DNA of 64,000 bases, from contig JAFAZF010000028.1 in assembly GCA_019239915.1 (NCBI GenBank), positions 1 through 64,000 on the forward strand. The letters run 5' to 3'. Origin of the DNA: Sphingomonadaceae bacterium. Lineage in GTDB: Bacteria; Pseudomonadota; Alphaproteobacteria; Sphingomonadales; Sphingomonadaceae. Shown here one piece after another: positions 34,996 to 44,431 of this stretch (its first letter is position 1; every line of letters begins with the position of its first letter). Position numbers and translations under genes: made by a program. The notes beneath the pieces were generated by a model, which saw nothing but the letters and a program-made list of their open reading frames with translations, was not told where the DNA came from and did not search any database.

Positions 34996-36624
34996 CTACT
35001 GCCCGAAGCCGGCCTCACCCGCCCTCATCATCGCTTCGCGGGCGGCGGCGATGAGGGCGCCCGCCTTTGCCTCGCATTCGCGCTGCTCGGAGGCGGGGTC
35101 CGAGTCGGCGACGATGCCGGCGCCCGCCTGGACGTGCATCGTGCCGTCCTTCACCACCGCGGTGCGCAGCACGATGCAGCTGTCCATCGATCCGTCGGGC
35201 GAGAAATAGCCGACGCCGCCGCCATAGGGCCCGCGCGTCTCGGGCTCGAGCTCGGCGATGATCTCGCAGGCGCGGACCTTGGGCGCGCCCGACACCGTTC
35301 CCGCCGGGAAGCCGCCGAGCAGCGCGTCGATCGCATCCTTGGCGGGATCGAGCGCGCCGACGACGTTCGAGACGATGTGCATCACGTGGCTGTAGAACTC
35401 GACCATGTAGCTGTCGGTGACGCGGACGCTGCCCGGCGCGGCGACGCGGCCGACGTCGTTGCGGCCGAGATCGAGCAGCATGAGGTGCTCGGCGCGCTCC
35501 TTGGGATCGGCGAGCAGGCTGGCGCGGTTCTCCTCGTCCTCGTGCGCCGTCAGCCCACGCGGCCGCGTGCCCGCAATCGGGCGGATCGTGACCTCGCCGT
35601 CGCGCGCGCGGACGAGGATCTCGGGCGACGAGCCGATCAGCGCGAAGCCCGGCAGATCGAGGAAATAGAGGAAGGGCGAGGGATTGATCCGCCGGAGCGC
35701 GCGATAGAGATCGAACGGCGGCAGCGGGAAGGGCAGCGTGAAGCGCTGCGCGAGCACCACCTGGAAGATGTCGCCAGCGGCGATATAGTCCTTCGCGGCG
35801 AGCACCATCTCGCGATAGCGGGCGGGTGGGAGCTGCGGCTCAGGACTGCCGTCCGCCTGCGGGCAGATCGGGCGTGACGACGGCAACGACCGGCGTGATG
35901 TGGAAGCCGGAAGCAGGAGAGCACCATCCTCACCATCGGGCGCTCCCGCTTTCGCAGGAGCATAGGGGACGGTGGCGGAGGCGAGCCGCGCTTGCGCCGC
36001 TTCGATGCGCTCGACTGCGGCAGCGATCGAGCCGCCGTCCGGCCACACCGGCGCGACCCAATAGAGCGCATCGCTCAGCCGATCGAAGACGAGCAGCAAT
36101 GTCGGCCGCACGAACAGCATGTCGGGCAGATCGAGCGGGTTGGGCGCCGGGCGCGGCAGCCGCTCGACGAGGCCGACCGTCTCGTAGGCGAAATAGCCGA
36201 CCAGCGTTGCTAGCGCGCGCGGCAGCTCGGGTGGCACTTCCATCCGGCAGGCTGCGACGAGGCCGCGCAACGCATCGAGCGCGCCGCCCTCGACCGGCGC
36301 GAACGCGGTTCGATCGGTGAGCCAGCGCGGGTTGATCTCGGCATCGTTGCCACGCGCGCGGAAGACGAGATCGGGCGCGAGGCCGAGCAAGGTGTGCCGC
36401 CCGCGCACCGCTCCGCCCTCGACCGATTCGAGCAGATAGTCGCCGCGGCCGGGCTCGATCAGCTTGAGCGCGGCGGCGACCGGCGTCTCGGTGTCGGCGA
36501 TCGTGCGCCGCCAGACGAGCGCGGGGTGGCCGGCGGCGAGCGCCGTTGCGGCGGCGGCGTCATGCTCCGCGCCGTCCCGGGGCGTCGCGTCCTCCGCGGT
36601 AACGGCTTCGTCGGATGGGTTCAC
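34996..36624 (-). CDS. trpE: Anthranilate synthase component I
   Basis: TrpE makes anthranilate from chorismate with ammonia from TrpG. GTG 36624 is the start, because it overlaps the ppiD stop (GTGA) and gives a 542-residue protein. An ORF open to 38733 is a frame artefact. Seen are LLESVEGG with the tryptophan-binding Ser-type LLES motif, NPSPFLYFL, GSSPEILVRARDG, RPIAGTRPRG, LLDLGRNDVGRVA and FPAGTVSGAPKVRACEII. Residues about 220-262 (YAPAKAGAP ... RPICPQADGS) are an extra low-conservation stretch encoded by a palindrome, inserted between the N-terminal domain and the catalytic core that begins ARYREMVLAAKDYI. Coupling to a periplasmic foldase gene upstream is the usual alphaproteobacterial order. 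Confidence 0.94.
   Translation of the reverse strand: MNPSDEAVTAEDATPRDGAEHDAAAATALAAGHPALVWRRTIADTETPVAAALKLIEPGRGDYLLESVEGGAVRGRHTLLGLAPDLVFRARGNDAEINPRWLTDRTAFAPVEGGALDALRGLVAACRMEVPPELPRALATLVGYFAYETVGLVERLPRPAPNPLDLPDMLFVRPTLLLVFDRLSDALYWVAPVWPDGGSIAAAVERIEAAQARLASATVPYAPAKAGAPDGEDGALLLPASTSRRSLPSSRPICPQADGSPEPQLPPARYREMVLAAKDYIAAGDIFQVVLAQRFTLPFPLPPFDLYRALRRINPSPFLYFLDLPGFALIGSSPEILVRARDGEVTIRPIAGTRPRGLTAHEDEENRASLLADPKERAEHLMLLDLGRNDVGRVAAPGSVRVTDSYMVEFYSHVMHIVSNVVGALDPAKDAIDALLGGFPAGTVSGAPKVRACEIIAELEPETRGPYGGGVGYFSPDGSMDSCIVLRTAVVKDGTMHVQAGAGIVADSDPASEQRECEAKAGALIAAAREAMMRAGEAGFGQ
35830..35965. repeat. Palindromic repeat within trpE (family 3-like)
   Basis: GCTCCCGCTTTCGCAGGAGC near 35942-35961 is a short palindrome, and GAAGCAGGAGAGCACC near 35909-35924 repeats part of it. 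A CCGCCTGCGGGCAG palindrome with CTCAGGACTG lies at the other end. The whole stretch is open in the trpE frame. Sequence type resembles the GCGAAGGCGGGA family seen between genes elsewhere. Confidence 0.6.
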
Positions 36625-38573
36625 TGGGCGGGCGCGATGCCGAGCAGCTTCGCGCGCAACTTGCCGATCGCGTTCTCGTCGCGCTTGACGCCGACCTCGG
36701 CCTGCGCGGCATTGGCGAACTGCTCGGCATATTCCTCGCCGATGAGCTGCGCGAACTGGCCACGCGCCGACTGGACGAGGCCGGGCGCGGTCTTGGCGTC
36801 GCCGGGGGTGATGGTGTCGAGCTTGACGATGAACCAGCCGACGCCGTTCGGCGCGGCGATCGCGCGTGCACCGGGCTTCGTCATGTCGAACAGCGCGGCG
36901 AGGCCCGCCGGGATCTGCCCCTGCGACTGCGCGAGCTGAATGCGCTTGACCTCGATCTTCTTGGGGTCCGGCAGCGCCACGCCGGCGCCCTTGACCGCCT
37001 CGGAAAGCGTGCTGCCGGCGTTGACCTTCGCCGCGATCGCCTCGGCGATCGCCTGCGCGCGCTTGGCGGCACGATCCGCAGAGAAATCCCTGGCGACCTT
37101 GTCGTGCGCCTTGTCGAGCGGCTGCGGCGTCGGCGGCAGTACCTGCGTCACGGCGAGCAGCGCGTAGCGCTCGCCATTGCCGATCGTCTGGACAGTCGGC
37201 TTCTCGTCGGGGCTGGTCTGGAAGGCGGGCTTGGCGAGCACCGCGAACTCGGCCGGCGCCTTGTAATCGGGCTGATCGGGGGCGCTGCCGTTGGGCAGCA
37301 CGGCCGGCGTGGTCGTCACCGCGAGGCCGCGCTTCTTGACGATGTCGTCGAAGCTCGTGCCGTCGCCGAGCTGGTCCTCGATGCCGTTGACGAGATCGGC
37401 GAGCGCCTCGTCCTGCTTCTGCTTGGCGAGGCTGGCGGCGATCTCCGGACGCGCGTCCTCGAGCGTCTTGGCGGGCGTGCGCGTGATCTTGTCGACATGG
37501 ACGACGTTCCAGCCGAAGTCCGATTTGGCGGGCGCGGTGGTGCTGTCCTCCTTCGCGGCGAAGGCGGCGGCGGCGACGGCGGGGGAGGCGAGGCCGGCGA
37601 ACTGCGCCTGCGTCTTCTCGCCGACGGCGATGTCGTTGGCGCCGAAACCCGCGGCCTTGGCGGCGCCGGCGAAGCTGGTGCCGGACTTGACCTTGTCGGC
37701 GAAGGCCTGCGCCTTGGCCTGGCTGTCGAGGATCACCTGGCGGAGCGTGCGCGTTTCCTTGGCGGCGTAGCTCGCGGCGTTGGCCTTGTAGAAATTGGCG
37801 ATGTCCGCCTCGGTCGGGATCGCGCCGCCCGCGACCTGATCGCGGCCGATCAGCGCATATTTGAGCACGCGGCGCTCGGGCAGCGTGTAGGCGGGCAGGT
37901 GGCTCTTGTACCAGGCGGCAAGCTCCGCGTCGGTCGGGTCCTTGCCGCCGGCCATCGCCTGCGTCGGGACGACCGCGACGGCGCCGGCGCGGCTCTCGAG
38001 CAGCAGCGAGGCGAACGGCGTCGCGACGCCGAGCGGCACGCGCGCCGCACCGGCGATCGGCAGCAGCAGTTGCTGCCGGATCGCGTCGCCGGCGAGCTCG
38101 CTGCGCAGCTGCTGCTCGGAGATATGCTGCTGCGCGAGCACCGCGCGGAACGTGCTCTCGTCGAACTTGCCTGTCGGACCCTTGAACGCCTGGATGCCGG
38201 CGATCGCACCATCGACCAGCTTCTTGCTCGCGACGAGTCCATGATCGCGGCCGAACACCTCCATCGCGGCCGCCGCGAGCAGTTGGCGCACCGCCTGATC
38301 GAAACCCCCGCCGGCGACGAACACCGGCATGGTCAGCCCCGGCTGCTGCTGGCTGTCGGCGGCGAGCTCGCGACGGGCGCGATCCTCCGCTTCTGACGCG
38401 TAGACCTTGTGGTCGCCGACCTTGGCGATGCTGTCGCCGCTGCCGCGCGCGCCCCCCCCGGCGTCGCTCATCGAGCGCGACGTCACCCCGGTGATGATGA
38501 AGGCGAGCATCACGACCGCGAGCAGGCCGAGCGCCAGCTGGGAGCCGAGCGTGCGGCGGAAGAAGGAAAGCAT
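36621..38573 (-). CDS. ppiD: PpiD-like periplasmic foldase (SurA_N/parvulin)
   Basis: A 650-residue inner-membrane-anchored chaperone that helps fold secreted and outer-membrane proteins at the Sec exit. MLSFFRRTLGSQLALGLLAVVMLAFIITG gives a single N-terminal anchor, then a SurA_N-like region (ADRARRELA, VFVAGGGFDQAVRQLLAA, FDESTFRAVLAQQHISEQQL). A degenerate rotamase region follows (RQVILDSQAKAQAFADKVKSGTSF, SDFGWNVVHVDKI). ATG 38573 places the anchor at the N-terminus; the frame is open further up into a region with no RBS. Its stop overlaps the trpE start. tpiA is divergent upstream, the well-known tpiA/ppiD-trpE neighbourhood. Confidence 0.9.
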   Translation of the reverse strand: MLSFFRRTLGSQLALGLLAVVMLAFIITGVTSRSMSDAGGGARGSGDSIAKVGDHKVYASEAEDRARRELAADSQQQPGLTMPVFVAGGGFDQAVRQLLAAAAMEVFGRDHGLVASKKLVDGAIAGIQAFKGPTGKFDESTFRAVLAQQHISEQQLRSELAGDAIRQQLLLPIAGAARVPLGVATPFASLLLESRAGAVAVVPTQAMAGGKDPTDAELAAWYKSHLPAYTLPERRVLKYALIGRDQVAGGAIPTEADIANFYKANAASYAAKETRTLRQVILDSQAKAQAFADKVKSGTSFAGAAKAAGFGANDIAVGEKTQAQFAGLASPAVAAAAFAAKEDSTTAPAKSDFGWNVVHVDKITRTPAKTLEDARPEIAASLAKQKQDEALADLVNGIEDQLGDGTSFDDIVKKRGLAVTTTPAVLPNGSAPDQPDYKAPAEFAVLAKPAFQTSPDEKPTVQTIGNGERYALLAVTQVLPPTPQPLDKAHDKVARDFSADRAAKRAQAIAEAIAAKVNAGSTLSEAVKGAGVALPDPKKIEVKRIQLAQSQGQIPAGLAALFDMTKPGARAIAAPNGVGWFIVKLDTITPGDAKTAPGLVQSARGQFAQLIGEEYAEQFANAAQAEVGVKRDENAIGKLRAKLLGIAPAQ

Positions 38574-38684
38574 CGCGCGTCCTGATAACGTGGCCGGAAC
38601 CCTGGGGCCGCCCGCCATAGAGACGGGCGAGGGCGCCATCAAGCTGGGCTCTCGGCAACCCGCCTGCGCTCACGCGACCAACCA

Positions 38685-38756
38685 CCGTTCGGCCTGAGCG
38701 CAGTCGAAGGCCACGCGCTGACGATGGCTGCACTTCGACAAGCTCAGTGCAAACGG
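38685..38756. repeat. Palindromic intergenic repeat, family 1
   Basis: CCGTTCGGCCTGAGCGCAG with TCGAAGGCCACG, then TGCACTTCGACAAGCTCAG with TGCAAACGG. It lies between the divergent ppiD and tpiA genes, so the promoters must flank it. The gap 38574-38849 holds no gene. Confidence 0.85.
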
Positions 38757-38849
38757 GGTCGGGGGATGGGACAGTCGTAAGGCTTCTGCCCTAGGCGCAC
38801 CCTTGGCCGCTTGCTATCGCGCGATCGGGTCCAAGGGGAGACGGGTGGC

Positions 38850-39593
38850 ATGCGGCGCAAGCTGGTGGCGGGCAACTGGAAGATGAACGGCTCGCTCGCG
38901 GCGCTTGCCGAACTCGATGCGATCGCTGCCGCGGCGGCGGAGCACGGCGAGGTCGACGTCGTGGTCTGCCCGCCGTTCACGCTGATCGCGCCGGCGGCGG
39001 CGCGGACGCCGGCGCTGCCGATCGGCGGCCAGGATTGCCACGGCGCGGCGAAGGGCGCGCACACGGGCTGCATCTCAGCGGCGATGCTGGTCGAGGCGGG
39101 CGCCGGGCTCGTCATCGTCGGCCATAGCGAGCGCCGTGCCGACCAGCACGAGACCGACGCGCAGGTCCGCGCGAAGGCCGAGGCGGCGATCGGCGCCGGC
39201 TTGCGCGCGATAGTCTGCGTCGGCGAGACCGAGGCCGAGCGCGATGCCGGCAAGGCGGTCGCGATCGTCGACGGACAGCTCGACGGTTCGGTGCCGCGGG
39301 CCGGCACCGGCGAGACGCTCGTCGTCGCCTATGAGCCGGTGTGGGCGATCGGCACCGGCCGCACGCCTTCGGTGGCCGATGTCGCCGCGATGCATGGCGC
39401 GATCCGCCGGAAGCTCGTCGCGCTGCTCGGTGGCGAGGGCGACAAGGTCCGCATCCTCTACGGCGGCTCGGTCAAGCCCGACAACGCCACGGAGCTGCTC
39501 GGCGTGGAGGATGTCGACGGCGCGCTAGTCGGCGGCGCCAGCCTCACCGCCGCGCAGTTCGTGCCGATCGTCGCGGCGGCGGCAACGCTCTGA
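38850..39593 (+). CDS. tpiA: Triosephosphate isomerase
   Basis: TpiA interconverts dihydroxyacetone phosphate and glyceraldehyde-3-phosphate. The 247-residue barrel shows Lys11 in GNWKMNGS, His92 in VGHSERR, Glu162 in [10 protein letters not shown] and the phosphate loop [18 protein letters not shown] 38850 is preceded by a GGGGAG; an upstream in-frame start at 38811 would add 13 residues not seen in the family. It is divergent from ppiD. Downstream, 39594-39811 holds no gene that I can support. Confidence 0.97.
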   Translation: MRRKLVAGNWKMNGSLAALAELDAIAAAAAEHGEVDVVVCPPFTLIAPAAARTPALPIGGQDCHGAAKGAHTGCISAAMLVEAGAGLVIVGHSERRADQHETDAQVRAKAEAAIGAGLRAIVCVGETEAERDAGKAVAIVDGQLDGSVPRAGTGETLVVAYEPVWAIGTGRTPSVADVAAMHGAIRRKLVALLGGEGDKVRILYGGSVKPDNATELLGVEDVDGALVGGASLTAAQFVPIVAAAATL

Positions 39594-39811
39594 TTTGACG
39601 GGCTTCCCAGGCGGTCCTGGCCCTTTGTGACAGTCTCGCAACGAGCCGTGCTTCGCGGCTAGGTCGCACTATGAAGGCGTGCCTCAGCCAGCGTTAACTT
39701 CGCCTTCGCCATCCTCATGCCACGATTGCGGCTCACCGCGCTGCGGTGTAACGTGCAAATGCGGCGCCGAGCTGTTTTGCGGTGCTGCTGTTGCGTGGCG
39801 GGGGAAGGTGC

Positions 39812-40678
39812 GTGTTTCAGGACAAGACGCTGGGGCGGGGCGATTCGGCGCGGCTCGATCTCGTCGGCGATTATCGCCGTGACGGCTATGCGATCATCCG
39901 CGGCCTGTTCTCGCGCCACGAGATCGCCGCGATCGCGCAGGCGAGCGAACAGATCTTCGCCGAGGGCGTCGCGCACGGCCGCAGCTTTCGCCATGGCAAC
40001 CTCTTCTACAACGTCGGCGAGGAGACCGCCGGCGCGCCGTTCGTGCGCATGGCGCAATGGTTCGCCTATCATCAGCCGGTGCTGAACGGCGTCCGCCTCA
40101 ATCGCCGCATCGCGCGGCTGCTGGCGCCGCTGATCGGCCGCGACCTCAAGCAGATCATCAACCAGATCCATTGGAAGGGGCAGGGCGGCTCCAGCGATTT
40201 CGCCTGGCATCAGGATTCGCGCTTCCGCCGTCCGGCGCCGGCCTATCGCAACCTCGGCACCTCCTATGTGCAGACCGGGCTCGCGATCGATTTGCACAAC
40301 CCGGAATCGGGCGGCATGCGCTTCGTGCGCGGCAGTCATCGGCGCGGCGCGCTGCCGCTCGACGAGGTGACGCCGGTGCTCGGCAACGCGATGTCGGATG
40401 CCGCGCTCGAGCGCGTCGGCCTCGATCCCGCCGACATCGTCGATCTCGTGCTCGCGCCGGGCGATTTCGCGATCTGGAGCCCGTATCTCGTCCACGGCTC
40501 GGGCGCGAACCGTTCGGGGCATCGCCGCCGCTTCTACATCAACGGCTATGTCCGCGCGCTCGATTGCGATCGCGGCGAATGGGCGTTCCGCGACGGCACG
40601 CCGGTGCCGTTCGGCGAGCGGCCGGCGCTCGTCCACTATGAGGAACTCCGCGAGCGCGGCGAACCGCATTACGTATAA
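39812..40678 (+). CDS. Phytanoyl-CoA dioxygenase (PhyH) family protein
   Basis: A 288-residue iron(II)/2-oxoglutarate-dependent oxygenase-like protein. The double-stranded beta-helix shows the metal triad His133-x-Asp135 (AWHQDSRF) and His228 (YLVHGSGANRSGHRRRF), with an Arg after it placed to bind 2-oxoglutarate. GGMRFVRGSHRRGALP is typical of PhyH proteins. GTG 39812 is chosen, being 5-8 bases after GGGGAAGG; an earlier in-frame GTG at 39782 is less likely. The substrate cannot be told from sequence; members hydroxylate lipids, amino acids or small metabolites. It stands alone, followed by a dense cluster of repeats. Confidence 0.87.
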   Translation: MFQDKTLGRGDSARLDLVGDYRRDGYAIIRGLFSRHEIAAIAQASEQIFAEGVAHGRSFRHGNLFYNVGEETAGAPFVRMAQWFAYHQPVLNGVRLNRRIARLLAPLIGRDLKQIINQIHWKGQGGSSDFAWHQDSRFRRPAPAYRNLGTSYVQTGLAIDLHNPESGGMRFVRGSHRRGALPLDEVTPVLGNAMSDAALERVGLDPADIVDLVLAPGDFAIWSPYLVHGSGANRSGHRRRFYINGYVRALDCDRGEWAFRDGTPVPFGERPALVHYEELRERGEPHYV

Positions 40679-40719
40679 GCGGCGCGTGTGACCATGCGCT
40701 CCCCGCTTTCAGGACTTCC

Positions 40720-40937
40720 GTTCGTGCTGAGCGAAGTCGAAGCACGTGCCACAGATGCATTGCTCCGTTCGGCCTGAGCGCAGTCGAAGGCCGCGCGATG
40801 GCTGCGCTTCGACTACGCTCAGCGCGAACGGCTGTCGCGTTGAGATGACACGTCCGCCGACTTCGATCCCAAGGATCGAAGCTTACCATGAGCGCCTGCC
40901 TTGGCAGGCAGTCGAGGGGCTCAATACGAACGGGGAG
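40720..40937. repeat. Cluster of palindromic repeats, family 1
   Basis: At least three arms occur: CCGTTCGTGCTGAGCGAAG with TCGAAGCACGTG; CCGTTCGGCCTGAGCGCAG facing GCTTCGACTACGCTCAGCGC with GAACGG; and CGCCTGCCTTGGCAGGCAG with TCAATACGAACGG. They fill the 374-base gap before secG, which has no gene. Confidence 0.85.
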
Positions 40938-41052
40938 GGACCGGCGGACAGGTGAGGAAAGCAAGCAGGCTGACCCCGAGGTTGCCCGTGGCGCGCCGAT
41001 ACCCTAGATCGCCCCGTCCCGCGCGCAAGCGTCCCGTTCGTTAGAGTCGCCG

Positions 41053-41841
41053 ATGTTCACCTTCCTCCTCGTCGTCCATGCGCTGATCGCGGCTTCGCTC
41101 GTCGCCGTGATCCTGATGCAGCGTTCGGAAGGTGGCGGCCTCGGCACCGGCAGCGGCAATGCCGGCCTGATGACCGCGCGCGGCGCGGCGGATTTCCTCA
41201 CGCGCACCACCGCGATCCTCGCCGTGCTGTTCGTCGGCATGAGCATCGTGCTCGCCGCCGTCGCCGGGGTCGGACGCGCGCCGAGTGCGATCGATACCAG
41301 CTTCGCCAGGCAGGCGCAGCCGCTCGCGCCGGTGACCGGCGGTGTCGCGGGCGGCGCGGCGGGTGCGCTGCCCGGCGTCCTCCCGTCGGGCGTTCCCGGC
41401 GTTCCGGCGCCGGGTGCGCCAGGCGTTCCCGCGCCGTCGCTGGCGCCGCTGCCAACCGCGCCTGGAAGCGCCGGTGCGGGCGATCAGAAGAGCGACCACA
41501 AGAAGGGCGACAAGGATCAGGCCGGCACGTCGTCCAACGCCACGTCGGACAGCGGCAAGAAATCGGAGAAATCGTCGGACAAGAAGGACGAGGGCTCGAA
41601 GAAGAGCGAGACGACGAAGCCCTCGAGCTCGCTGCCGGAGCCGGTGCAGCTGCGCGCGACGCCGAAGATCGGCGTGTCCGGGTCGGGCGGCTCGATCTCG
41701 TCAACCTCCGCCAGCGCGCCATCGTCCGGCGGCAGCGCCGCGCCCAAGCCGAGCGCGGCACCCGCGCCGGTGACGATCCCGGCGCCGTCCGCGCCCGCGT
41801 CCTCGGCACCGGCCTCGAGCGGATCGGGTAACGGCCAGTAA
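41053..41841 (+). CDS. secG: SecG translocase subunit with long C-terminal tail
   Basis: SecG is a small subunit of the SecYEG protein-export channel. Residues 1-75 are the normal protein: a first membrane helix (FLLVVHALIAASLVAVILM), the loop QRSEGGGLGTGSG and a second helix (TTAILAVLFVGMSIVLAAVAG). The remaining about 185 residues are low-complexity Pro/Ala/Gly then Lys/Ser/Asp (KSDHKKGDKDQ, KKSEKSSDKKDEGSKK). Family members are usually 75-130 residues, so 262 is unusually long, though alphaproteobacterial SecG often has a tail. It precedes pyrG, a conserved order in this group. Confidence 0.93.
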   Translation: MFTFLLVVHALIAASLVAVILMQRSEGGGLGTGSGNAGLMTARGAADFLTRTTAILAVLFVGMSIVLAAVAGVGRAPSAIDTSFARQAQPLAPVTGGVAGGAAGALPGVLPSGVPGVPAPGAPGVPAPSLAPLPTAPGSAGAGDQKSDHKKGDKDQAGTSSNATSDSGKKSEKSSDKKDEGSKKSETTKPSSSLPEPVQLRATPKIGVSGSGGSISSTSASAPSSGGSAAPKPSAAPAPVTIPAPSAPASSAPASSGSGNGQ

Positions 41842-41964
41842 GCCTGCTTCGCCCCTCCCTTCGAGGGAGGAGAGAGTTTGCCCCCGCTCTTCCACAACTT
41901 TCTCGCCCAACGCGGATTCGCCGCCTTGCGGTCTCCGCCCTGCACGGCTTAAGCCCATAATCCC

Positions 41965-43599
41965 ATGGCGCGGTTCATCTTCATAACCGGCGGCGTGGTC
42001 TCCTCGCTCGGCAAGGGTCTCATGGCGGCGAGCCTCGCGGCGCTGCTGCAAGCGCGCGGGTATCGGGTCCGCATCCGCAAGTTCGATCCCTATCTGAACG
42101 TCGATCCGGGGACGATGAGCCCCTATCAGCACGGCGAGGTCTACGTCACCGACGACGGCGCCGAGACCGATCTCGATCTCGGACATTATGAGCGCTTCAC
42201 CGGCGTGCCCTCGCGCCAGAGCGACAACGTCACCTCTGGGCGAATCTACCAGCAGATCATCGCGCGCGAGCGGAAGGGCGACTATCTCGGTGCCACCGTC
42301 CAGGTGATCCCGCACGTCACCGACGCGATCAAGGCGTTCGCGCGCACCGATACCGAAGATCTCGATTTCGTGCTGTGCGAGATCGGCGGCACCGTCGGCG
42401 ACATCGAGTCGCTGCCGTTCATCGAGGCGATCCGCCAGCTCAGGAACGATCTCGGGCGCGGCCAGAGCTGCTTCGTCCACGTCACGCTGGTGCCGTACAT
42501 CGCGGCGGCCGGCGAGCTGAAGACGAAGCCGACGCAGCATTCGGTGCGCGACCTGACCGCGCTGGGCATCCAGCCCGACGTGCTCGTCTGCCGCTGCGAG
42601 CGCGAGCTGCCGCAGTCGGAGCGCGCCAAGATCGCCTTGTTCTGCAACGTGCGGCCGGAGGCGGTCATCCCGGCGCTCGACGCCAGGTCGATCTACGGCG
42701 TGCCGCTGCAATATCATGCCGAGGGGCTGGACGAGGAGGTGCTGCTCGCCTTCGGGATCGAGCCCGGCGCCAAGCCCGATCTCGCGCGCTGGAGCCGCAT
42801 CATCGAGCGGCTCGGAAACCCCGAGGGCGACGTCACCATCGGCGTCGTCGGCAAATATGTCGGCTTGCCGGACGCCTACAAGTCGCTGCACGAGGCGCTC
42901 GTCCATGGCGGCATCGCCAACCAGGTCAAGGTCAATATCCGCTGGCTCGACGCCGAGCTGTTCGAGGGCAGCGAGGGCGACGTCGTCTCGAACCTCGAGC
43001 CGCTGCACGGCATCCTCGTTCCCGGCGGCTTCGGCGAGCGCGGCTCAGAGGGCAAGATCGCCAGCGTCAAGTTCGCGCGCGAGCGCGGCGTGCCCTATTT
43101 CGGCATCTGCCTCGGCATGCAGATGGCGTGCATCGAAGGCGCGCGGAACACGGCGGGCATCGCGGCGGCGTCCACCACCGAGTTCGGCCCGACCGACGAA
43201 CCCGTCGTCGGCCTGATCACCGAGTGGATGACGGCGGAGGGGCTGCAGCAGCGCGAGGCCGGCGGCGATCTCGGCGGCACGATGCGCTTGGGTGCCTATC
43301 CCGCGACGCTGGCCGGCAACAGCCGCGCCGCCTCGATCTACGGCGCGACGCACATCTTCGAGCGCCACCGTCACCGCTACGAGGTCAACACCCATTATCG
43401 CGACGCCCTCGAGAGGGGCGGCCTCTATTTCTCCGGCACCTCGCCCGACGGCACGCTGCCCGAGATCGTCGAGCGGCCCGATCATCCCTGGTTCGTCGGC
43501 GTCCAGTTCCACCCGGAGCTGAAGTCGAAACCCTTCGATCCCCACCCGCTGTTCGCGAGCTTCATCGAGGCGGCGGTAAGGCAGAGCAGGTTGGTTTAG
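41965..43599 (+). CDS. pyrG: CTP synthase
   Basis: PyrG aminates UTP to CTP with glutamine nitrogen. The 544-residue protein starts [22 protein letters not shown], the P-loop of the synthase domain. It contains [39 protein letters not shown] and KTKPTQHSV, then the amidotransferase domain with the nucleophile Cys in [17 protein letters not shown] and His/Glu in [10 protein letters not shown]. Length and motifs are complete. The 123-base gap to secG contains a family 2 repeat remnant near 41850. Confidence 0.97.
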   Translation: MARFIFITGGVVSSLGKGLMAASLAALLQARGYRVRIRKFDPYLNVDPGTMSPYQHGEVYVTDDGAETDLDLGHYERFTGVPSRQSDNVTSGRIYQQIIARERKGDYLGATVQVIPHVTDAIKAFARTDTEDLDFVLCEIGGTVGDIESLPFIEAIRQLRNDLGRGQSCFVHVTLVPYIAAAGELKTKPTQHSVRDLTALGIQPDVLVCRCERELPQSERAKIALFCNVRPEAVIPALDARSIYGVPLQYHAEGLDEEVLLAFGIEPGAKPDLARWSRIIERLGNPEGDVTIGVVGKYVGLPDAYKSLHEALVHGGIANQVKVNIRWLDAELFEGSEGDVVSNLEPLHGILVPGGFGERGSEGKIASVKFARERGVPYFGICLGMQMACIEGARNTAGIAAASTTEFGPTDEPVVGLITEWMTAEGLQQREAGGDLGGTMRLGAYPATLAGNSRAASIYGATHIFERHRHRYEVNTHYRDALERGGLYFSGTSPDGTLPEIVERPDHPWFVGVQFHPELKSKPFDPHPLFASFIEAAVRQSRLV

Positions 43600-43688
43600 G
43601 TTCGCCTCGCAATCCTGGGATCGCATCTTTGGCGTCTTCCCGCGCTCCCGATCGTTGCTGGGGCGGCAGCGGTGCGAGGAGAGGGCCC

Positions 43689-44309
43689 GTGATCGGCACA
43701 AAGCGAACCATCAAACCCAAGATATTGTATTTCGGTACGCCGGTGGCGCTCGTCACATCGCTGAACGAGGACGGTACGACCAATCTCGCGCCGATCTCGT
43801 CATTCTGGGCGTTGGGTTGGACGATGACGCTCGGGCTGCTCGACGAGACGCAGACCGCCGACAATCTTCAGCGGCATGCCGAATGCGTGATCAATCTGCC
43901 GTCCCCCGGGATGTGGCGCCAGGTCGAGAAGCTGGCGCCGCTCACGGCCAAGGATCCGGTGCCCGATCTCAAGGCGGACCAATTCCATACCGAGCGCGAC
44001 AAGTTTGGCGTCTCCGGTCTGTCCCGGGAGCCGAGCGAACTGGTGAAGCCGGACAGCGTTCGCGAATGTCCGATTCAGATGGAGGCGAGGGTGTTGGGCT
44101 GCGATCGCCTCGGCGGCGAGAAGCTCGACAAGCTCGGCGGCGGCCTTTCCGCGCGCATCGAGATATTGCGCGTCCGTGCTGCGGAGGAATTCGTCTCCGG
44201 CGAACGGCACATCGACCCCGCCAGCTGGTCGCCGTTGATCTACAATTTCCGTCACTATTTCCGCTTGGGTGAGCGGGAACTCGGCAAGACGTTCCGCGCC
44301 GAGACCTGA
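43689..44309 (+). CDS. Flavin reductase-like (FMN-binding split barrel) protein
   Basis: A 206-residue protein of the flavin reductase-like fold: KILYFGTPVALVTSLNEDG and TNLAPISSFWALGWTMTLG at the start, then AECVINLPSP and KFGVSGLSREPSELVKPDSV, ending YNFRHYFRLGERELGKTF. These bind FMN and act in small-molecule reduction or as a partner of monooxygenases. GTG 43689 gives the start of the conserved region. It lies between pyrG and a Crp/Fnr-type regulator with no overlap, so its function cannot be inferred from neighbours. Confidence 0.82.
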   Translation: MIGTKRTIKPKILYFGTPVALVTSLNEDGTTNLAPISSFWALGWTMTLGLLDETQTADNLQRHAECVINLPSPGMWRQVEKLAPLTAKDPVPDLKADQFHTERDKFGVSGLSREPSELVKPDSVRECPIQMEARVLGCDRLGGEKLDKLGGGLSARIEILRVRAAEEFVSGERHIDPASWSPLIYNFRHYFRLGERELGKTFRAET

Positions 44310-44431
44310 ACGAGCCGCCGCGGATTGCGCGATAGCGGGCGCGCGCAATCCGATCCCCGCGCCGCCTCGTCTGGTCGCGCGTGCGATTCGCGCTTATGCA
44401 TGCCGCCGGGGATTTCGGGGGAGACGGCATC

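Noticed and set aside
34996..36700. Tryptophan attenuator or riboswitch before trpE
   Set aside because: trpE is translationally coupled to ppiD, so there is no untranslated leader; no Trp-rich leader peptide or T-box is seen.
34996..38733. A 1,245-codon minus-strand open frame covering trpE and an antisense-phase reading of ppiD
   Set aside because: The part beyond 36624 is high-GC shadow: Arg-rich, with no domain, while ppiD in another frame of the same strand is clear. trpE starts at GTG 36624, where it overlaps the ppiD stop.
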